Shown piece after piece: positions 58,784 through 64,000 of a stretch of DNA of 64,000 nucleotides. A program made the position numbers and the translations under genes. The notes under the pieces were generated by a model. That model was given only the letters and a program-made list of their open reading frames with translations, searched no databases and was not told the origin of the DNA. Source of the stretch: Aquabacterium sp. (GTDB lineage: Bacteria; Pseudomonadota; Gammaproteobacteria; Burkholderiales; Burkholderiaceae_C); assembly GCF_016234775.1 (NCBI RefSeq), contig NZ_JACRAH010000027.1, positions 23,341 to 87,340 on the forward strand. Direction: 5' to 3'. The first letter of the stretch is position 1, and each line of letters begins with the position of its first letter.

Positions 58784-59332
58784 TCAGAGCGTTTCGCCGC
58801 CTGGCTGGCGTTGGCAGGGGCACAGGGCCTCAGTTTGCAGGGCATCGAGGATCCGCAGGATTTCATCGGGATTACGCCCCACACTCAGGTTGTTGACCGA
58901 CACGTGCTGGATGACGTTGTCGGCGTCCACGATGAAGGTCGCACGCAGGGCCACACCAGCTTGCTTGTCGCGCACGCCGAGCTGGTCGATGAGCGACCCG
59001 GTCACATCGGCAAAACTCCAGTGCCCCAGCTTGTTGAGGTCCTTGTGTTCGCGGCGCCAGCCCAGCTTGGAGAACTCGTTGTCCGTGGAGCCGCCCATCA
59101 GGATGGCGTCTCGATCCAGGAATTCCTTGTTGAGCTTGTCGAAGCCGACGATCTCGGTCGGGCAGACGAACGTGAAGTCCTTGGGGTAGAAATAAATGAT
59201 TTTCCACTTGCCGGGAAAGCTCTTCTCGGTGATGTCTTCAAAAGCGGTCTGCCCATGCTCTTCGTGGTGATTGAAGCCGGGTTTGACGCCCACGACCTTG
59301 AAGTGATCCAGTTTGTCGCCAACGGTTTTCAT
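58784..59332 (-). CDS. ahpC: peroxiredoxin, AhpC-type
   Basis: A 182-residue thiol peroxidase that reduces hydrogen peroxide and organic peroxides. The peroxidatic Cys is C57 in KDFTFVCPTEI. The resolving Cys is likely one of the C-terminal pair C171/C173 in EALCPCQRQ. The sequence is closer to the actinobacterial-type AhpC, with GWRREHKDL and RATFIVDADN, than to enterobacterial AhpC. The usual partner in that type is AhpD, which is not in the window. I chose the ATG at 59332 because AAGGAG precedes it by seven nt. The earlier ATG at 59401 is less likely. It leads the ahpC-yaaA-dioxygenase series. Confidence 0.9.
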   Translation of the reverse strand: MKTVGDKLDHFKVVGVKPGFNHHEEHGQTAFEDITEKSFPGKWKIIYFYPKDFTFVCPTEIVGFDKLNKEFLDRDAILMGGSTDNEFSKLGWRREHKDLNKLGHWSFADVTGSLIDQLGVRDKQAGVALRATFIVDADNVIQHVSVNNLSVGRNPDEILRILDALQTEALCPCQRQPGGETL

Positions 59333-59489
59333 GCTTGCTCCTTGCGGCATTCGCTGTGATGCAGCCATTTTCTCATCATAGATTCGGGCAATGCGTGTCA
59401 ATGAGATTCAAGCAGGACTTGCGCAACACTCATAAAATCGCGGTTCTACTCCACTGCCCTGCCGCGGTATCCCGTCGCGGCCTCTGACC

Positions 59490-60026
59490 ATGGCGATCTA
59501 TCGCATCAAAGACAAGGTTCCTCAGGTTCACCCCAGCGCCTATGTGGCTGAATCGGCCGACGTCATCGGCAGCGTGACCTTGTCCGAAGGTTGCAGCGTC
59601 TGGTCGCACGTGACTTTGCGCGGTGACAACGAGCCCATCGTGATCGGCGAACGCTCCAATGTGCAGGAATCGTCCGTGCTGCACACCGATATCGGCTTCG
59701 GGCTCACCATCGGCAAGGATGTCACCGTGGGCCATCAGGCCATGCTGCATGGATGCACGGTGGGCGATGGCTCCCTGATCGGCATCCAGGCGGTGGTCCT
59801 CAACGGCGCGGTGATCGGCAAGAACTGCCTGGTGGCCGCGGGCGCACTGGTCACCGAAGGCAAGGTCTTTGAAGATGGCATGCTGATCATGGGCTCGCCT
59901 GCCAAGGCCGTGCGCCCCTTGAGCGATGGCGATCTGGCCCGCATGCACATCGGCACGGCCATGTATGTGGCCAAGTCCGCTGAATACAAAACCGATCTGG
60001 TGCGCGTTGACGCACCGGCGAAATGA
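59490..60026 (+). CDS. gamma carbonic anhydrase-like hexapeptide protein
   Basis: A 178-residue left-handed beta-helix protein of the YrdA/CaiE/gamma-carbonic-anhydrase group. The three zinc-type His are in [17 protein letters not shown] (two His across the block), consistent with a Cam-like site, and the repeats include [19 protein letters not shown]. Many members have no proven carbonic anhydrase activity, so the reaction remains open. It starts about 157 nt beyond the ahpC start, divergent from it. hslO follows 10 nt later and is probably co-transcribed. Confidence 0.88.
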   Translation: MAIYRIKDKVPQVHPSAYVAESADVIGSVTLSEGCSVWSHVTLRGDNEPIVIGERSNVQESSVLHTDIGFGLTIGKDVTVGHQAMLHGCTVGDGSLIGIQAVVLNGAVIGKNCLVAAGALVTEGKVFEDGMLIMGSPAKAVRPLSDGDLARMHIGTAMYVAKSAEYKTDLVRVDAPAK

Positions 60027-60036
60027 ACGACACGCC

Positions 60037-61017
60037 ATGAGCGAATTGCACAAGTTTCTGTTTGAAGGCCTGCCCGTGCGGGGCATGCTGGTCCGATTGA
60101 CTGATGGCTGGCAGGAGGCCTTGCGTCGCCGCGAGTCGGCAGGCGCCTTCGATGCCCCTTTGCGCCAGCTTCTCGGCGAGATGACTGCGGCGGGCGTGCT
60201 GCTGCAAGGCAACATCAAGTTCAATGGCGCCGTGGTCATGCAGATTTTCGGCGAGGGCCCCGTGAAGCTGGCGGTCACCGAAGTCCAGCCCGACCTGAGC
60301 TTCAGAAGCACGGCCAAGGTCGTGGGCGAGTTGCCCGCCACCGACAACGGCCACTTGCCGCTGGAGGTCATGGTCAACGTCAATGGCAAGGGCCGCTGCG
60401 CGATCACACTCGATCCGAAAGACCGCCTGCCCGGCCAACAGCCTTATCAAGGCGTGGTGCCGCTCAACGACGAAGAAGGCCCGCTGCACAGCCTGAGCGC
60501 TGTGCTCGAGCAGTACATGGTGCGCTCCGAGCAACTGGATACCAAGATCATCCTGGCCGCCAATGACCAGATCGCAGCCGGCTTGCTGATCCAGCGTGTG
60601 CCCGTTGAGGGCAAGGCCAATCTGGAGGGTGCCACATCCGACGTGGATGCCATCGAGATGGCCGAGCACTACAACCGCATCTCGCACCTGGCATCCACCT
60701 TGAAACAGGAAGAACTGCTGACCCTGGATGCCGAGACCATCCTGCGGCGCCTGTTCTGGGAAGAGGATGTGCGCTACTTCGAACCTCAACAAGGCGCAAC
60801 AGGGCCACGGTTTGCCTGCACCTGCTCGCGCGAGCGTGTGGCAGGCATGCTGCGCAGCCTGGGCCAGGAGGAGATCGACTCCATCGTGGCCGAACAAGGT
60901 CAGGTCGAGATCGGTTGCGACTTCTGCGGCCAGCACTATCAGTTTGACCCCGTCGATGCGGCTGAACTGTTCACGAGTGGCGCAGACACACCGCCCAGCT
61001 CTTCAACGTTGCAGTGA
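60037..61017 (+). CDS. hslO: redox-regulated chaperone Hsp33
   Basis: A 326-residue holdase chaperone activated by oxidation and heat. The four zinc-binding redox Cys at the C-terminus are C261 and C263 (FACTCSRER) and C294 and C297 (GCDFCGQ), the Hsp33 switch. The N-terminal core has the expected LFEGLPVRGMLVRL and VTEVQPDLSFRSTAKVVGE. The ATG at 60037 (MSELHKFLF) is the family start. An in-frame ATG at 59926 would overlap the upstream gene. It ends 3 nt before the stop of the TruC-like gene on the other strand. The peroxiredoxin, yaaA and this gene together form a peroxide and redox-stress neighbourhood. Confidence 0.95.
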   Translation: MSELHKFLFEGLPVRGMLVRLTDGWQEALRRRESAGAFDAPLRQLLGEMTAAGVLLQGNIKFNGAVVMQIFGEGPVKLAVTEVQPDLSFRSTAKVVGELPATDNGHLPLEVMVNVNGKGRCAITLDPKDRLPGQQPYQGVVPLNDEEGPLHSLSAVLEQYMVRSEQLDTKIILAANDQIAAGLLIQRVPVEGKANLEGATSDVDAIEMAEHYNRISHLASTLKQEELLTLDAETILRRLFWEEDVRYFEPQQGATGPRFACTCSRERVAGMLRSLGQEEIDSIVAEQGQVEIGCDFCGQHYQFDPVDAAELFTSGADTPPSSSTLQ

Positions 61018-61020
61018 AGC

Positions 61021-61797
61021 TCAGACCGGGCCTGTTGCTTGACCAGGCGCCCGGTCGAACTGCCAGGGCCAGTTCTGAAGCAACTGGCCCCAATCCTGAT
61101 TGAGCTCACGCGCCTGCGGCATGATGCCAGGCAAGGGTGACACCAGCTTCAGGGCTTGCCCCGTCAAGGGGTGCACCATATCCAGTTGCAGCGCATGCAG
61201 CCACAGGCGCTGCAATCCCAGTTGCTGCGCCCACCAGCGGTTGTGCGTGCCCTTGCCGTGCGTGGCATCACCGATGATGGGGTGCGCCAGATGCTTGAGG
61301 TGGCGCCGAATCTGATGCCGTCGCCCGGTGTGCGGCCAGGCCTCGACGAGGGCCACACGGGTAGTGGGATAGCGGTCAACGGGTACATCGATCTGCAGCG
61401 TAGCCAGGCGCTGAAAATCCGTCACGGCAGCTTGAGGCAAGGCGTCATCCGGTGCATCGTCTGGCTTGAGGGCATGGTCCACGTGGGCTGTGAGCGCAGG
61501 CCATCCGCGCACCATGGCAAGGTAGTGCTTGCGCACCTGCTGCGCCTCAAAGGCCTCACACAAGGCACGCGCCGCCTCGCTGTGTAGCGCCATGATGAGC
61601 ACGCCTGAGGTGCCTTTGTCCAGCCTGTGAACGGGAAAAACATGGCGCCCAAGCTGATCCCGAAGGGTCTGCATGACGAAGCGGGTCTCATGGGCGTCCA
61701 GGCCTGTGCGGTGCACCAACCAACCCGCTGGCTTGTGTACAGCGACCATGTCATCGTCCTGCCAGATGACGTGCAAAGGAGCCTGAGCAGCGCTCAT
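61021..61797 (-). CDS. truC: RluA-family tRNA pseudouridine synthase, TruC-like
   Basis: A 258-residue pseudouridine synthase. The catalytic Asp lies in FPVHRLDKGTSGVLIMA. The start of the domain is QDDDMVAVHKPAGWLVHRTG, and the late KLU-type region TGRRHQIRRHLKHLAHPIIG is complete. No S4 domain precedes the catalytic core, which points to TruC (U65 in tRNA) rather than RluC/RluD. I chose the ATG at 61797, overlapping the NadR-like stop by one nt. The reading from 61836 is not needed. It is the last of the minus-strand run pnuC, NadR-like, truC. Confidence 0.87.
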   Translation of the reverse strand: MSAAQAPLHVIWQDDDMVAVHKPAGWLVHRTGLDAHETRFVMQTLRDQLGRHVFPVHRLDKGTSGVLIMALHSEAARALCEAFEAQQVRKHYLAMVRGWPALTAHVDHALKPDDAPDDALPQAAVTDFQRLATLQIDVPVDRYPTTRVALVEAWPHTGRRHQIRRHLKHLAHPIIGDATHGKGTHNRWWAQQLGLQRLWLHALQLDMVHPLTGQALKLVSPLPGIMPQARELNQDWGQLLQNWPWQFDRAPGQATGPV

Positions 61798-62441
61798 CAG
61801 ACTTGCCCGACACGCGGCAGCCAGTGCTGCTCGCATTCACCGTCATCACAGTTGTCGCAAAACCAGCGCCAGCGGGATGCGCCAGGCTTGCGGGGCGGGC
61901 GCGTTGGGGCTTCCAGCAGATGGTCGATCACAGCCAGCGCATGCTCGACTCGCGCCACGCCATGGCCCGCCACCACGTTGTAGCCCAGACCGGCCCGCTG
62001 CAACGCCGAACGAATGAGCCCATCGACAGGCTCCCGCACATGAGGGCCATCACGCTGAAGGCCATCGGCCGCCCAGGCCAGATCCAGCGACATCAGCAAG
62101 GTGGCGCTGGCCTGGGCTTGCGCCTTCAAAGCTTCTTCATACAGGCTGTCATCGCCAAAGATGTACTCGCTGTAGACGGCTGTCATCAAGGCGGTGGTGT
62201 CCGCCAGCACCAGTTGATGGCTGGCCCGGGCTTGCTCGATGAGCTCGGTTTGCGCCTTGGCAATGTCCGCCTGTTCATGCTGCACCGGCGTGCGACCATG
62301 CTCATCACAAAACAGCCGCAAGGACTCCGGCACCATGACGGCGTCCACGCCACGCGCAGACAGAATGCGCGCCAACTCGCGCGCCAGCGTGCTCTTGCCG
62401 GTGCTCTCCGCGCCCAGCAAGGCGACCACATGCCCAGCCAT
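61797..62441 (-). CDS. NadR-like P-loop kinase (ribosylnicotinamide kinase-like)
   Basis: A 214-residue P-loop protein that resembles the C-terminal kinase part of NadR. Walker A is LGAESTGKSTLAREL. The body has the AAA_28/NadR-type features VPESLRLFCDEHGRTP and LVLADTTALMTAVYSEYIF. It lacks the N-terminal repressor and adenylyltransferase parts of enterobacterial NadR. The C-terminus carries a WFCDNCDDGECEQHW tail with three Cys and a His, unusual for this family and possibly metal-binding. The start at 62441 overlaps the end region of pnuC, with AGAGGGG as its ribosome binding site. Coupling to pnuC supports nicotinamide riboside salvage: uptake, then phosphorylation. Confidence 0.82.
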   Translation of the reverse strand: MAGHVVALLGAESTGKSTLARELARILSARGVDAVMVPESLRLFCDEHGRTPVQHEQADIAKAQTELIEQARASHQLVLADTTALMTAVYSEYIFGDDSLYEEALKAQAQASATLLMSLDLAWAADGLQRDGPHVREPVDGLIRSALQRAGLGYNVVAGHGVARVEHALAVIDHLLEAPTRPPRKPGASRWRWFCDNCDDGECEQHWLPRVGQV

Positions 62442-62442
62442 C

Positions 62443-63108
62443 TCAGCGCCCCTCTGCGGCTTGGGTGCTGGCCATACCTTGCCATACACGCCAACCCCAA
62501 GCAGACAGCACGGCGAAGATGCCGTAGAGCAGCACGGTCAGCCACAACTGCTTGTAGGCAAACAGACCCATGCTGATCACATTGACCAGGAGCCAGCATG
62601 GCCAGTTGTCGATCAGCTTGCGCGCCAACAACCATTGGCCCATCACGCTGCCTGCGGTGGGCAGGGCATCAAGGTACGGCACATCGGAATCGGTCACCTG
62701 CTCAAGCACGTAGCCCAGGGCAGGCCACAACAACAAGGTGAGCGACAGCGCCACCATGCGTGACCTCATCGACAAAGCCCGAACCCGCAAGGCCTGCTTG
62801 TCCTCGCCCTTGCCTGCCAGCCACTGCCGCCATCCCCAAGCGGACATCAGCACAAACAGGATCTGCAAGGACGCTTCGCCATACAGCTTGCTGTGCGCAA
62901 ACAGCAGCCCATACAAGATGGAGCTGACGATGGCCAAAGGCCACCCCCACACATTGACTTTGAGATTGAAGCCCACCATGGCCAGTGACAGGAGGAATGC
63001 CCAGCACTCCAATTGACTCACGGGCACACCCCATGCGGTAAAGAGTGGCGCGAGCCAGGGATCCAGCCAGGCCAGCGAGGCGGCCACGCCATCCAACCCG
63101 AATGACAT
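62443..63108 (-). CDS. pnuC: nicotinamide riboside transporter PnuC
   Basis: A 221-residue inner-membrane transporter of the PnuC/SWEET-like fold with about seven helices. Family features are WGWPLAIVSSILYGLLFAHS, LYGEASLQILFVLMSAWGWR and VNVISMGLFAYKQLWLTVL. PnuC takes up nicotinamide riboside, which is then trapped by phosphorylation. The following gene encodes a NadR-like kinase whose start lies 2 nt past the pnuC stop, so they form a transport-and-kinase pair. A GTG at 63111 is one codon earlier, and I chose the ATG at 63108. ftsB ends just upstream. Confidence 0.92.
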   Translation of the reverse strand: MSFGLDGVAASLAWLDPWLAPLFTAWGVPVSQLECWAFLLSLAMVGFNLKVNVWGWPLAIVSSILYGLLFAHSKLYGEASLQILFVLMSAWGWRQWLAGKGEDKQALRVRALSMRSRMVALSLTLLLWPALGYVLEQVTDSDVPYLDALPTAGSVMGQWLLARKLIDNWPCWLLVNVISMGLFAYKQLWLTVLLYGIFAVLSAWGWRVWQGMASTQAAEGR

Positions 63109-63111
63109 CAC

Positions 63112-63426
63112 TCAGGGTGCCGAAGCAACAGGCTGCGTGGGCATGATCTGAGGCAGCTTGGTGGTCAGTTGCACATAGATCTCATCGGGCTTGACCATGC
63201 CCAGTTCGGTGCGCGCCTTTTCTTCGACCATCTCCAGCCCCTCTTGCAGGTCACGCACTTCAGCCGAGAGCTGCTCATTGCGAGTCTGCGCTTCAGTGTT
63301 GGCCCGTTGCTGGGTCTGCACTTGCGCACGCAAGGCCATGACACGCGGCACGCCGCCCTTGCCGAACCAGAGTTCGGCCTGGACTACGGCCAACAAAGCC
63401 AGCAGAAAGATGGTCGCCATGCGCAT
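63112..63426 (-). CDS. ftsB: cell division protein FtsB
   Basis: A 104-residue bitopic divisome protein. A single transmembrane helix at about 3-20 (MATIFLLALLAVVQAELWF) is followed by a periplasmic coiled coil (ALRAQVQTQQRANTEAQTRN, then EVRDLQEGLEMVEEKARTEL). GMVKPDEIYVQL is the FtsB C-terminal signature. The ftsB gene follows eno in many betaproteobacteria, which supports the call. Start choice is uncertain between the ATGs at 63426, 63420 and 63447. It is separated from eno by a terminator, so it probably has its own promoter as well as read-through. pnuC starts 3 nt after its stop. Confidence 0.9.
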   Translation of the reverse strand: MRMATIFLLALLAVVQAELWFGKGGVPRVMALRAQVQTQQRANTEAQTRNEQLSAEVRDLQEGLEMVEEKARTELGMVKPDEIYVQLTTKLPQIMPTQPVASAP

Positions 63427-63445
63427 AGGCTCGAATTTATCAAAC

Positions 63446-63469
63446 AAAAAGGCCCCGAAGGGCCTTTCT
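63446..63469 (-). terminator. rho-independent terminator after eno
   Basis: On the minus strand AAAGGCCC, loop TTCG, GGGCCTTT then TTG (stem 63448-63455 with 63460-63467). A perfect 8-bp stem including A-T pairs and a UUCG tetraloop, 27 nt past the eno stop. It separates eno from ftsB. Confidence 0.85.
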
Positions 63470-63495
63470 GACTCAAACCAGCGAGAGAAGAGAGA

Positions 63496-64000
<505 letters not shown>

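Noticed and set aside
61797..62441. full-length trifunctional NadR
   Set aside because: Only the P-loop kinase part is present. There is no helix-turn-helix or nucleotidyl transferase HxGH-type motif, so only a NadR-like kinase is called.

Overview
The window is a GC-rich, densely coded chromosomal segment of a betaproteobacterium, most likely of the order Burkholderiales. The grounds are PHB-cycle genes (phaR, bdhA), a PilU-type ATPase inside a dap operon, an smc-zipA-ligA-def run, and proteins that read as ordinary Burkholderiales versions throughout. There is no rRNA, CRISPR array, transposase, integrase or phage gene. It reads as core chromosome with a few accessory patches, and I cannot name the genus.

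Layout. 1-6.3 kb: a 2-hydroxyacid dehydrogenase/MFS pair, rlmB, an ABC ATPase divergent from a TesA-type esterase, phaR, and an unrecognised membrane-anchored protein. 6.4-17.4 kb: tRNA-Val(GAC), relA coupled to an alpha/beta hydrolase, bdhA-mnmC-hslR, then grpE-dnaK-dnaJ with heat-shock-like promoter boxes. 17.5-21.6 kb: an unusual signalling cassette of two receiver-TPR proteins around a small histidine-kinase-like protein. 21.6-32.3 kb: a large PLP amino-acid decarboxylase, nfeD, a DUF2237 gene, and on the minus strand smc-zipA-ligA-def. 32.5-36.7 kb: queF, a CbiM-like membrane protein, a periplasmic protein and two membrane diguanylate cyclases. 36.8-44.7 kb: dapC-dapD-pilU-dapE-prmB, an ABC-F ATPase and a DksA-like zinc finger. 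45-50.2 kb: NlpC/P60 hydrolase, moaA-mobA-GNAT, rnhA with a methyltransferase, and gloB. 50.2-57 kb: mltD, the dnaX-ybaB-recR operon, rhlE and a 60-residue Ala/Lys-rich exported protein. 57.1-61 kb: a redox/iron group (prolyl-hydroxylase-like dioxygenase, yaaA, peroxiredoxin, gamma carbonic anhydrase, Hsp33). 61-64 kb: a TruC-like synthase, an NadR-like kinase with pnuC, ftsB and the 3' part of eno.

The strongest non-obvious signal is in dnaX. It has a slippery heptamer in the correct frame, a Shine-Dalgarno-like element 10 nt upstream, a perfect 10-bp hairpin 6 nt downstream, and a -1-frame stop one codon after the slip. This predicts a tau protein of 667 residues and a gamma protein of 379 residues. 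Other notable sequence-level signals are a TGCAA-CTA-TTGCA palindrome before phaR, a helically phased 10-bp direct repeat before the decarboxylase, and a 14-bp inverted repeat pair before the NlpC/P60 gene. Functions are assigned by family motifs read from the translations; no database search was run.
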